Below are positions 12,696 through 19,918 of a stretch of 38,579 nucleotides of DNA, in pieces. Below the pieces are notes generated by a model. The model worked only from the letters and a program-made list of their open reading frames with translations. It was not told where the DNA came from and did no database searches. This DNA is from a virus, in the IMG/VR virus record IMGVR_UViG_3300043119_000129, positions 1-38,579 of that record; one strand, given 5' to 3'. Each line of letters begins with the position of its first letter. Position 1 is the stretch's first letter. The position numbers were made by a program, and so were the translations under genes.

Positions 12696-13168
12696 TCTAC
12701 CTTACCAACGTCAAGCGCCCAAGCCCGTAACGCATCCAACTGCGCGTAGGCGTCAGCGACTATTTCGAGATCGGCAACAGGAACGATGGCCGTTTCGGCT
12801 CCTGACACAACTTCACCGGACACTGGGGCGGCTTTGCTTGCTCCGGTGCTTCCGGTATTACCTTTATTGGCTTGTTTACGCATCCACTCAGACAGAGCCA
12901 CGCGGTTATCAGCAATACGTCTTTCATAATCGGATTCTGCCTTTTCTGATATAGCGGCATATTGGCGCTCAATCTCAGCGACCTTAGCCTTGTTTAACTC
13001 TTTAGCAGCAACCTGTGCGGCCTCATACTGCGCCACTACCTTTTCAGAGGCAGCATATTGCTTTTGCCAATGCCGAGCGTTGCCGTACTGAACGGCAGCC
13101 AGTAGAGCGAACAGGGCAATCCCTGCATATGGTGCAAACTTCAGATACGGAACAAATTTAGTTAGCAT
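12692..13168 (-). CDS. Rz: Rz-like inner-membrane spanin (i-spanin), 158 aa
   Basis: The N-terminus has a single membrane segment (FAPYAGIALFALLAAVQYG, about residues 11-29), followed by a long charged coiled-coil (KQYAASEKVVAQYEAAQVAA and on to about residue 95) and a less ordered tail. This is the layout of the lambda Rz i-spanin, which spans the periplasm and, with Rz1, fuses inner and outer membranes in the last step of lysis. The identification is strengthened by a lipoprotein frame embedded in it at 12760-12927. It overlaps the upstream membrane-protein gene by 11 bases and is the last gene of the late operon. Confidence 0.85.
   Translation of the reverse strand: MLTKFVPYLKFAPYAGIALFALLAAVQYGNARHWQKQYAASEKVVAQYEAAQVAAKELNKAKVAEIERQYAAISEKAESDYERRIADNRVALSEWMRKQANKGNTGSTGASKAAPVSGEVVSGAETAIVPVADLEIVADAYAQLDALRAWALDVGKVD
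12760..12927 (-). CDS. Rz1: Rz1-like outer-membrane spanin lipoprotein embedded in Rz, 55 aa
   Basis: In another frame entirely inside the Rz gene, the sequence MKDVLLITAWLCLSGC is a textbook lipoprotein signal with lipobox LSGC (Cys16), followed by a short proline-rich mature part (IKVIPEAPEQAKPPQCP). Rz1 o-spanins are short, Pro-rich lipoproteins nested in Rz in just this way. The frame is open 15 codons further upstream, but the signal sequence starts at this ATG. Together with Rz it would join inner and outer membranes, which implies a Gram-negative host. Confidence 0.85.
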   Translation of the reverse strand: MKDVLLITAWLCLSGCVNKPIKVIPEAPEQAKPPQCPVKLCQEPKRPSFLLPISK

Positions 13169-13412
13169 CAGTTATCTCAATTCCATCTTTGCCAGCCTTG
13201 ATGCTTCTTTTCACAAACAATGCAGTAAACGCAGTCAGGCCAAGCATAATCTGCGCATGAGCAGCCAGTGCCAGGTAGAAGGTGTACGCGGCGTTTCCCG
13301 ACACTAACCACACGCCCACGGCTGCAAAGATAGTCATAATGACGCAGCCGCCGAGCAATGCCCCAAAGGCAGCGGCCCTGCGTCCGTTTGGTGTCCACAG
13401 CAAGCTAATCAT
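13158..13412 (-). CDS. Two-span membrane protein in the lysis module (possible holin), 84 aa
   Basis: The protein has two hydrophobic segments, about residues 14-36 (AFGALLGGCVIMTIFAAVGV) and 40-64 (YTFYLALAAHAQIMLGLTAF), and a charged C-terminus (KRSIKAGKDGIEITD). Size and topology fit a class II holin or an accessory lysis protein. It sits between amidase and spanins. I chose the ATG at 13412 because it overlaps the amidase stop as ATGA; the frame is open 20 codons further upstream inside the amidase gene. A second candidate holin lies at 15250. Confidence 0.6.
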   Translation of the reverse strand: MISLLWTPNGRRAAAFGALLGGCVIMTIFAAVGVWLVSGNAAYTFYLALAAHAQIMLGLTAFTALFVKRSIKAGKDGIEITDAN

Positions 13413-13873
13413 ATTGGCATCCCCTGAGCAAACCAAGCTGGCATATCGAAGCAGGGGCATTCTTTCAGCCATTCATGCTTCTCGACCACGCCATCGCCAT
13501 CCTTGTCAGGCGACAGATCGCGGTGGCCCATAACTGGTGCGTTCTTGTGCAACGCCCTCATGCGGGTGATGATTTCCTTCAGCGCCTTCTTCTGGGCTGG
13601 CGTCCGCGTGTCCTTGGCCTTGCCGTCCTTGTCCAGACCACCAACATAGACAATGGCGATGCTGCCAGTGTTCCAGCCTTTTACATGCGAACCAACGGCA
13701 GTATCAGGGCGACCTTTCTCGACCCGACCATCCAGCCGCACCACATAGTGATAGCCAATATCCGACCAGCCCTGCTTCAGATGCCAGCCGCGAATGGTGG
13801 CCGCACTTACATCTTGGCCCTCACGGGTTGCGGTGCAGTGGACCACAATGCGCTTAATCGGAAAATTGCTCAT
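13409..13873 (-). CDS. Endolysin: N-acetylmuramoyl-L-alanine amidase (Amidase_2, T7 lysozyme-like), 154 aa
   Basis: The zinc-site motifs of T7-like amidases are present: VVHCTATREG (H12), GYHYVVRLDG (Y41), GHRDLSP (H117) and CPCFD near 139-143. T7 lysozyme uses two histidines, a tyrosine and a cysteine in equivalent places to cleave the amide bond between MurNAc and the stem peptide. Residues 123-134 (DKDGDGVVEKHE) match the 12-residue EF-hand loop, a probable calcium site between the histidine and cysteine motifs. No signal peptide is seen, so a holin is needed. The start lies 20 bases inside the DUF3310-like gene. Confidence 0.92.
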   Translation of the reverse strand: MSNFPIKRIVVHCTATREGQDVSAATIRGWHLKQGWSDIGYHYVVRLDGRVEKGRPDTAVGSHVKGWNTGSIAIVYVGGLDKDGKAKDTRTPAQKKALKEIITRMRALHKNAPVMGHRDLSPDKDGDGVVEKHEWLKECPCFDMPAWFAQGMPI

Positions 13874-14069
13874 GATCTATCCTTGCTATCTCGCGGTCAA
13901 TATACCACCGCGCTTTTCTCAAGTCCTCTATAGCATTATTTTTAAGCCCTGCCCTCCAAATATATTTGATGGCATTGCCAAGGCAGAAATTCATATGTTC
14001 CGTGATCTGGATGCACTCAACGCCCGATGGGTGATCTTGGTAGTGCGGTGGGTTTATTGCGTCAGTCAT
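13854..14069 (-). CDS. DUF3310-like protein, 71 aa
   Basis: The pattern INPPHYQDHPSGVECIQITE, then FCLGNAIKYIWRAGLKN and EDLRKARWYIDRE is diagnostic of DUF3310, a small helical family of many phages (often labelled SaV-like or nucleotide kinase-like). The molecular function is not established. It is usually found among early or nucleotide-metabolism genes; here it is placed within the late lysis cluster. It overlaps the metallophosphoesterase by 4 bases and the amidase by 20 bases. Confidence 0.85.
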   Translation of the reverse strand: MTDAINPPHYQDHPSGVECIQITEHMNFCLGNAIKYIWRAGLKNNAIEDLRKARWYIDREIARIDHEQFSD

Positions 14070-15241
14070 GTTATCTCCAGCATTTCAGTTGTAATCATTA
14101 CACGCCCTACAGCGCCGTACTTCTTATGGTATGTTATAGCCCATGCCGCCCTGTCCGCAATCCATCCGCCACGGGCAGCGTAAGCATCTCTAGCAGCAAG
14201 CGTTGGATGCTGCACCACAGTCACGCCATTATACTCTTTTTCGTCCCTGTGGTGGCGATGCCCGCAGTGGATTTCGCGCCGAGTAGTGCGACCCCATTCT
14301 TGCGGAAACTGTGCCGCAAACAGCAGCGGCAGGGACTCGTTCTTGACCTTGTGGCCGTGATGGATGCCCAGCATGGTAGCGCCCCATTCAAACACATAGA
14401 ACGGTAGGACGCTGTCATTCACAGCCACGCGAGGCTCTTCTTCGTAATGCACCGCGAACAGGTCTGACAGCCATCCTGCGCTTTCCTCGTCGTGGTTGCC
14501 TTCAGCGATAATCAAGCGCACCTCTTGATGGCGTTGCAAACAGATCGCCACCAGTGAGCGGATGATCCGGATCGCGGAGCGGCGTATCTTAGGGAAGCGA
14601 CTGTCAGCATCCAGAACGTGCTTTGACGCTGGCGTCACAGGTGTCTTGCCGTCTGTATGCAAGAAGTCACCTTGGATATTGAGTACTGCTGTGTGCGCAT
14701 TAGGGCTTTGATTGACCATCTGTACCAGCGCAGCCAGAATCGTTTTCTCAGCTATGGCGATGCTCCAATCGCTTCCGCCCTCTTTATGCCACGCCAACAT
14801 GCCAAGGTGGTAATCGGTAAAGGTATAAAGGTTGCACAGATGCTCCTCAGAGCCTTCTGGGGCGATGATAACACTGGCTGGCAGTATCTCGTCCTTAAAG
14901 CCATCTACGGCCTCACGCATGGCGTCCACCAGAGCCTGATGGCTTAGTGATGCCTTGACCCATTGTCCGGCTGGCTTGCCTTCAGCGTTGTAGTAGGTGC
15001 TGACGCCCTTGGCTACATAGCCATCCGGCACTGGCCGAGTGAAGTCATGCTCTGGGGCATAACCAAACTTAGCGGCCTTTTTCTTGACGGCGAGATAAGT
15101 CTCGCTTGCGCCGCCAATGTTCATGCCCAATTCAACGGACGCGGCCCTAGCACTGCCAAGACGATCTATGGCTTCAAGGGTTTCCCTCTGACGAGGCGTA
15201 CAATATTGGTACAGGTTCTCGTCTATTTTTAATGGAGTCAT
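14066..15241 (-). CDS. Calcineurin-like metallophosphoesterase with N-terminal HTH, 391 aa
   Basis: Metallophosphoesterase motifs occur in order: D143-x-H145 (FTDYHLG), GDFLH at 191-195, GNHDE at 248-252, HHGH at 294-297 and GHRH at 327-330. These bind two metal ions in phosphodiesterases and SbcD/Mre11-like nucleases. The N-terminal 60 residues (CTPRQRETLEAIDRLGS, then ARAASVELGM) look like a DNA-binding HTH. Together they suggest a DNA- or nucleotide-directed phosphoesterase. I chose the ATG at 15241; the open frame starts 18 codons earlier within the holin gene. It is unusual to find it between the holin and amidase genes. Confidence 0.8.
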   Translation of the reverse strand: MTPLKIDENLYQYCTPRQRETLEAIDRLGSARAASVELGMNIGGASETYLAVKKKAAKFGYAPEHDFTRPVPDGYVAKGVSTYYNAEGKPAGQWVKASLSHQALVDAMREAVDGFKDEILPASVIIAPEGSEEHLCNLYTFTDYHLGMLAWHKEGGSDWSIAIAEKTILAALVQMVNQSPNAHTAVLNIQGDFLHTDGKTPVTPASKHVLDADSRFPKIRRSAIRIIRSLVAICLQRHQEVRLIIAEGNHDEESAGWLSDLFAVHYEEEPRVAVNDSVLPFYVFEWGATMLGIHHGHKVKNESLPLLFAAQFPQEWGRTTRREIHCGHRHHRDEKEYNGVTVVQHPTLAARDAYAARGGWIADRAAWAITYHKKYGAVGRVMITTEMLEIT

Positions 15242-15249
15242 TAAACACC

Positions 15250-15450
15250 CTAATCTCTTGGCAAGCGTCCACCTGAGAACCTTGCTTCCAACCAATCATA
15301 AATTCTAAGCGACATCCAAACTATCGTCAAAAGGGATGCCAATGGCGGCAAAAACTGCACCAAAGTTCCAAACGCAGCAGCCACTGCCAAACCGTCAGCA
15401 ATATGCTTCACGTTGTCCCCCAAATGATTAAGTATTGTATGAACGCTCAT
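15250..15450 (-). CDS. Putative holin, 66 aa
   Basis: The protein starts MSVHTILNHLGDNVKHIADG and has a hydrophobic central part with two likely membrane helices (LAVAAAFGTLVQFLPPLASL and LTIVWMSLRIYDWLEARF), followed by a short basic tail. I recall the HIADG...LPPLASLLTIVW..LRIYE pattern from putative holins of aquatic phages. It would form the pore that releases the amidase. The ATG at 15450 has only a weak upstream purine run; an alternative TTG lies four codons earlier. Confidence 0.7.
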   Translation of the reverse strand: MSVHTILNHLGDNVKHIADGLAVAAAFGTLVQFLPPLASLLTIVWMSLRIYDWLEARFSGGRLPRD

Positions 15451-15493
15451 TGTACGCCCCAAAATAGAGGTATGTTTGAAAAATTATGTAACA

Positions 15494-15856
15494 CTATTTG
15501 ACTTCGCTGGGTAGTGTTATTTCTACCCATGCCAGCGTTGCTTCGTCCCAATAGTAGGGTTTGCCGTCATCTGGCTTGGCTGCCGGTGCATCCCATAGGC
15601 AAGTATCTTCGTTAATCGTCCATGAGGCAAAAGGCTGTGGCGGAATAAACGCATCACGATCTGCGTCGTATGCGTAACCGACGCCAGCATAGTTCTTACG
15701 CAGCGGACGGCCTTCGGGATGAATGCCGCCATGTGTGTTATACGATGTCTGCACGAATAGCGCAGGATCGCCAAATAGGCCCGTGTCGATAACGTCCTGC
15801 TCGATAACTAGAACTTCTGTGACGATGCCGTCTTCTACTTTTGCAAAATGTGCCAT
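15494..15856 (-). CDS. Conserved tail-associated phage protein, 120 aa
   Basis: The protein starts MAHFAKVEDGIVTEVLVIEQ and contains SYNTHGG, PLRKNYAGVGYAYD, RDAFIPPQPFASW and TCLWDAP. I recall this family from many marine and freshwater phages, where it lies beside tail-fibre genes; the exact role is unknown. Here it lies just downstream of the glycine-rich fibre tip gene. No enzymatic motif is seen. A tail-fibre accessory or assembly role is inferred from context. Confidence 0.75.
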   Translation of the reverse strand: MAHFAKVEDGIVTEVLVIEQDVIDTGLFGDPALFVQTSYNTHGGIHPEGRPLRKNYAGVGYAYDADRDAFIPPQPFASWTINEDTCLWDAPAAKPDDGKPYYWDEATLAWVEITLPSEVK

Positions 15857-15865
15857 TGTACGTCC

Positions 15866-17122
15866 TTAGAATGTAATCGAGCCAGATGAGGCAAATGTGT
15901 AAACGTAGTTAGTTCCTGCCCGTGACTCTCCTGGACTGCCAGTGGTCGCAACAGCTTGAGTTGGGGATGAAATGATAACAACACCTGAGCCACCATTGGC
16001 ATTAGAGCCACCACCGCCGCCTGTGCTTGCACTGCCAGCCGTTCCAACTGTTGAGGAGCCATTGCCACCACCGCCAATGCCGCCAGTGCCAGACGTATCT
16101 CCAGCAGTCCCACCGCCACCGCCGCCGCCAGCGTAGTAAACAGTGGTTCCTGTAATTGTTGATGCAGCACCAGCACCTCCAACTACGGGGTCTCCTTCAT
16201 TTGATGCCCCTGCTGCTGCGCCAGCACCACCGCCGCTACCGCCCATAATGCGACCGAAATCGCTACGGTAAGAACCAGCGCCACCAGCAAAGCCTTGGCC
16301 TGATGTTCCCGCTCCGCCAGCGCCAAGCCACCAACCACCGCCGCCGGAGCCTCCAGCTACTCCATTGCCAGCGCCGCCGCCTGTGCTGGTAATGCTGTTG
16401 AAAGCACTATTGCCGCCATTACTTCCGTTTGATGCACCTGATGTTCCGGTAGCCGCATTGCCACCAGCGCCAACAGTAACCGCGTATGTAGTTAAACTTG
16501 TTAAAGCGGAGCTTCCAGTCCGAAAGCCGCCTCCGCCACCACCGCCAGCACCCGCGCCATTACTACCATCACGCCCACCACCGCCACCGCCAGCCACAAT
16601 CAAATAAGAAACTGTCGGGCTTGACGAGCTTGCAACAGTGCCGAATGTGCTAATCCAAGAGTTTGTCGCTGTCTTCAGTAATTGCACAGAAGCATTCGCC
16701 GGCACAACTGGGACTGACAACGCAGATGCCGAGTTATTTACAAAAATAGAAACGCCTGATGCACTCAAAAGTATAGGGTTGGTTCCCCTGTTCACAATCG
16801 TGATTAACGCCCCAATTTCAAAAGCAACCGACGCGTTGGTCGGGATCGTGATTGTCTGAGCGCCAGTGTTGGCCGAATAGATATGCTTGCCAGCATCATC
16901 AAGCACTAGCGTGTAGTTGCCGCTTTGGATGTTCTGTGGATATGAAACAGCAGTGCTGCCACCACTAGCGCCCGAACCAACAAGGATTACAGTACCACCT
17001 GTTGTTTTGGTATACAACTTTGCGTCGGCAAGATTAACTGCCAATTCACCCGGCTGCAAAGAACCAGCGGCAGGAATTGAACTGGCCGTAGAAGACTTTT
17101 TAAGAATAATTGTTGCTGCCAT
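15866..17122 (-). CDS. Glycine-rich tail fibre/adhesin, 418 aa
   Basis: The first 55 residues (IILKKSSTASSIPAAGSLQP, GELAVNLADAKLY) resemble the N-terminus of the fibre protein upstream and probably attach to the virion. Residues 60-170 look like beta-rich structure. From about 175 to 385 the sequence is extremely rich in glycine (many GGGG runs with A, S and T), like the polyglycine-sandwich tips of phage adhesins such as gp38 of T-even phages. It probably contacts the receptor. The late-operon position after gpJ and other fibre genes fits this. The C-terminal 35 residues return to normal composition. Confidence 0.8.
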   Translation of the reverse strand: MAATIILKKSSTASSIPAAGSLQPGELAVNLADAKLYTKTTGGTVILVGSGASGGSTAVSYPQNIQSGNYTLVLDDAGKHIYSANTGAQTITIPTNASVAFEIGALITIVNRGTNPILLSASGVSIFVNNSASALSVPVVPANASVQLLKTATNSWISTFGTVASSSSPTVSYLIVAGGGGGGRDGSNGAGAGGGGGGGFRTGSSALTSLTTYAVTVGAGGNAATGTSGASNGSNGGNSAFNSITSTGGGAGNGVAGGSGGGGWWLGAGGAGTSGQGFAGGAGSYRSDFGRIMGGSGGGAGAAAGASNEGDPVVGGAGAASTITGTTVYYAGGGGGGGTAGDTSGTGGIGGGGNGSSTVGTAGSASTGGGGGSNANGGSGVVIISSPTQAVATTGSPGESRAGTNYVYTFASSGSITF

Positions 17123-17181
17123 AGGGCTACTCTTTCTTGGCTATAGAGCCGAGCATTGTGAAGGGGCGCAACCCCCGAAAA

Positions 17182-18405
17182 TTAGAACGTGCCGCCGTCG
17201 ATAGTGCTGTTTGGATCAAGATAATCAGTTCCAGCAACAGCCACTGAATAAGCCGTTCCGTTGCCCTTCAACAAGCCATTAACAGCAGTTGTTAGACCAA
17301 TACCGCCATAAGCTATGCCAATGGTCGATCCGTTCCACGTTCCGGTTCCAATCGTTCCAAGCGTGGTGATTGATGTCTGACCAACATAAGTTGATGCAAT
17401 GTCAACACTGTCAGCCGCAACCGAAATTCGATTTGCTGTACCTACGACATCAAATGTGTTGCCAGTTAATGTTAATCCATTCCCAGCGGCGTATGAGCCA
17501 GCGCCAGAAAATTGAGTAAACGTAACGCTTGTAGAGTTCAGCGTCCCGCCGGGGTCTACTGTGCAAACAAAACCAACGTCGGCATTAACAGTTCCACGCT
17601 CAACAAACACAAATGCACTGACTAATTCATTCCAAGTGTCAGCGTCAGCGGCTCTTGTCCAAGCGCCAGCAGCAACGAGATAAATTCCGTTTTGAGAAGA
17701 TGTTGCTTGGTTCTTAACCAGAACACGATCACCAGCAATGACAGAAATTCCGTCAATGGTTTGTGGCGCTGTGAGCGTAATGTCCGCAGTGGTCGCGGCT
17801 ACAACAGATGCCTTAACATCCAAGCCCTGCGCTACGCTATCAACATAGTTCTTAGTTGCAGCGTCAGTCGATGCGCTTGGCTCTGCAAGGTTTGTGATCC
17901 GCTGTGAGTTAAACGAATAAGCGGACGTTGGTGCGCCAATATCATTAAGGATCGCGTTCGCAGCAGCGGTTACTAATCCCTTGCCGTTAACAGTCAGCTT
18001 TGTGAATGTTCCAACATTGGAGTTTACCGTTGCAAGAGTAAGGGCCGCGCTGACGTTGGCAGAACCATTAAAGCTACTCAGGGTCGCAGTTGCATCACCA
18101 GTGAGGGAAAGGTCCCGTGCAGTAGCAAGCGTTGTAGCAGTACCAGCATTGCCAGTGATTGAGCCGCTAATGGTATCGGAGAAGGTCTTGACGCCAGCAA
18201 CTGTTTGAGCGCCAGTAAGAGCAAGATAAGCGCCACTACCAGCGATAGCCTCAACAGTTGTCGCTGATCCACCAGAGCCACCAGTTCCCTTACCATAGTA
18301 AAGGACGTTATCAACTTCGTTAAAGGCTAACTCAGCATTCTGTAGGCTAGTTGGCGCTCCACTGCCGCCAGACGCCCTGCGTTTAATCCTAAGTGTATTA
18401 GCCAT
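17182..18405 (-). CDS. Tail fibre protein, 407 aa
   Basis: The protein starts MANTLRIKRRASGGSGAPTS with ELAFNEVDNVLYYGKG, a fibre N-terminal module shared in outline with the glycine-rich adhesin. The middle is repetitive and beta-like (ALTGAQTVAGVKTFSDTISG, TGNAGTATTLATARDL, then NLAEPSASTDAATKNYVDS), patterns common in phage tail fibres. It ends in TIDGGTF, close to the VDGGNF end of the protein upstream. The ATG overlaps that upstream stop as TAATG. It is probably a trimeric side or distal fibre. Confidence 0.82.
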   Translation of the reverse strand: MANTLRIKRRASGGSGAPTSLQNAELAFNEVDNVLYYGKGTGGSGGSATTVEAIAGSGAYLALTGAQTVAGVKTFSDTISGSITGNAGTATTLATARDLSLTGDATATLSSFNGSANVSAALTLATVNSNVGTFTKLTVNGKGLVTAAANAILNDIGAPTSAYSFNSQRITNLAEPSASTDAATKNYVDSVAQGLDVKASVVAATTADITLTAPQTIDGISVIAGDRVLVKNQATSSQNGIYLVAAGAWTRAADADTWNELVSAFVFVERGTVNADVGFVCTVDPGGTLNSTSVTFTQFSGAGSYAAGNGLTLTGNTFDVVGTANRISVAADSVDIASTYVGQTSITTLGTIGTGTWNGSTIGIAYGGIGLTTAVNGLLKGNGTAYSVAVAGTDYLDPNSTIDGGTF

Positions 18406-18779
18406 TAGAAGTTGCCCCCATCAACAAGATTTTCACGCGCCTGATTTTGCCACTTATTGACTGACGCTGCATAACACAAAACATTACCATCAACAAGATT
18501 TGATAAATCGACATCATCTAGTTCAGATAATGATAGGGGGCTTGCTGTTGCTTGTGTGGTTCCATCTGGAAACTTAAAGCCACCAGTTGTGCTTTCTATG
18601 ACATCAGAAGAAGTGAGTTTGCCTGTTTTACTGATGCTAAACTTAGAATTAGCATTTATCCGTAGATCAAGCAGCTTAGAGTCAGCCGCACTGGCAGCAT
18701 CAGTGACATTAATCTTGATGCCGTTGAACGAGGTCCCGCTATTGTTCCAATTGTCAGTTAGGTCATAGATGTAGGCCAT
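18405..18779 (-). CDS. Small tail fibre-associated protein, 124 aa
   Basis: The protein starts MAYIYDLTDNWNNSGTSFNG with IKINVTDAASAADSKLLDLR, then FKFPDGTTQATA, typical of fibre linkers. A short motif SLSELDDVDLSNLVDGNVL follows. It ends in VDGGNF, the same tag as the neighbouring fibre. I recall similar modules in aquatic phage fibres. It overlaps the downstream fibre gene as TAATG. It may be a connector between the tail tip and the larger fibres. Confidence 0.75.
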   Translation of the reverse strand: MAYIYDLTDNWNNSGTSFNGIKINVTDAASAADSKLLDLRINANSKFSISKTGKLTSSDVIESTTGGFKFPDGTTQATASPLSLSELDDVDLSNLVDGNVLCYAASVNKWQNQARENLVDGGNF

Positions 18780-18839
18780 AACTTCTTCCTATCATTTTAT
18801 GGCTTAAATGCCAACTGAGTATTGCAGTCAAGTCCGCAA

Positions 18840-19577
18840 TCAATAGAAAGTCTGCGGGACCGGAATGTTGGTTACATCAATCACTAGCAATTTGGATGGA
18901 GTGTCCCAATCCGGTGGCACATTGTAGCTGCTTGAATCCCCAACAGTTATAACAACGTCGTCGAAACTAACGCCTGATGTGTCCACTGTTTGAAAAGAGT
19001 TGCTGAGTATTCCGCCATATAGGTCGCAGTCATTTATTATCCGAAGTGACGCACAATAGCTGAATCCATCCCATATTTCTGGTCCACCAGTATCATAGCA
19101 ATAAACATCGCCTCGCGTGGCGTAACCGCCCATTGAAGCATTGGCTATCGCCAAGGTTTTGCCAGTGTGCGTAACATTGGCGCTGCCTGTGAGCATATTC
19201 AGAACCTGCATTGGGAAGAAGTTGCTATTAAACACTCTTTGCCCACTGGCGTTAAATATCTCTATTCCATATGACCCAGAGTTTGCTGGCAAAGAGGCCG
19301 CGTAATCAAAAATATAATAAGTGTACGAAGTGCCTATTGGTGCGCTTGTAACGTATGTGCTGCCACCCGCCTTCGCTACGTTATACCCAGCCATTTTTAT
19401 CGCCACGATAGGATTCGTCATGCCACTTACATCTACGGTAAGCGAAGATGGGGAACTATTGCCTACTACGCGAGATACTGTAGTTCCAGTTCCGGTCTTT
19501 CTGCAAAACCAGCAGATCATTTCAGAGTTGGCCTGTAGGGTTCCGTCAGCAGCGTATATTTCTATTCCATAAGCCAT
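18840..19577 (-). CDS. Tail tip/fibre-associated protein, 245 aa
   Basis: The start MAYGIEIYAADGTLQANSEM resembles that of the adjacent 108-aa protein (MAFGLEAWNANGDKTIS), so the two genes probably arose from a common module. The body is beta-rich with few charged residues and contains several aromatic clusters. No catalytic motif is seen. I chose the ATG at 19577, which follows the upstream stop at 19580 by two bases; the open frame extends 27 codons upstream inside the neighbour. A role in the tail tip is inferred from its place downstream of gpJ. Confidence 0.7.
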   Translation of the reverse strand: MAYGIEIYAADGTLQANSEMICWFCRKTGTGTTVSRVVGNSSPSSLTVDVSGMTNPIVAIKMAGYNVAKAGGSTYVTSAPIGTSYTYYIFDYAASLPANSGSYGIEIFNASGQRVFNSNFFPMQVLNMLTGSANVTHTGKTLAIANASMGGYATRGDVYCYDTGGPEIWDGFSYCASLRIINDCDLYGGILSNSFQTVDTSGVSFDDVVITVGDSSSYNVPPDWDTPSKLLVIDVTNIPVPQTFY

Positions 19578-19579
19578 AT

Positions 19580-19906
19580 TTAGAATATCCCATAAGTAAA
19601 AGTTGTGTCCGGCCTTGTCAGAGAACCTGGGGAAGAAGCCCCATTGGGGAAACTCCATGTCAAGACATTGCCACTAATGCTAAACACCGCAGTGTTCCCG
19701 TCTGGGTCGATGCCGCCAGTTATAGGCATGGCAAACGCAACATGACCAGAATACGCCGTAAACCTTGTGTCAGTGATTGTGCCAGACACTGCCGTTCCAG
19801 TGTAGGTATTTCCTATGCTGGCAACGCCAAAGAATTTAGCCACCTTTGATGTTATGCTAATGGTTTTATCGCCATTAGCGTTCCAAGCCTCCAATCCAAA
19901 AGCCAT
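19580..19906 (-). CDS. Tail tip-associated protein, 108 aa
   Basis: The protein starts MAFGLEAWNANGDKTISITS and is beta-rich (FFGVASIGNTYTGTAVSGTI, SISGNVLTWSFPNG). It shares its N-terminal module with the 245-aa protein downstream. I recall short proteins of this kind after gpJ-like genes in aquatic phages; no function is known. It starts 13 bases after the gpJ-like gene ends and is probably translated from the same late transcript. Confidence 0.7.
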   Translation of the reverse strand: MAFGLEAWNANGDKTISITSKVAKFFGVASIGNTYTGTAVSGTITDTRFTAYSGHVAFAMPITGGIDPDGNTAVFSISGNVLTWSFPNGASSPGSLTRPDTTFTYGIF

Positions 19907-19918
19907 AGCAAATGCTCC

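Noticed and set aside
15835-16182. Leu/Ala-rich minus-strand 115-codon frame inside the glycine-rich adhesin
   Set aside because: It is an out-of-frame reading of the Gly-rich repeats (GGN codons give runs of Leu, Ala, Val), not a real membrane protein.
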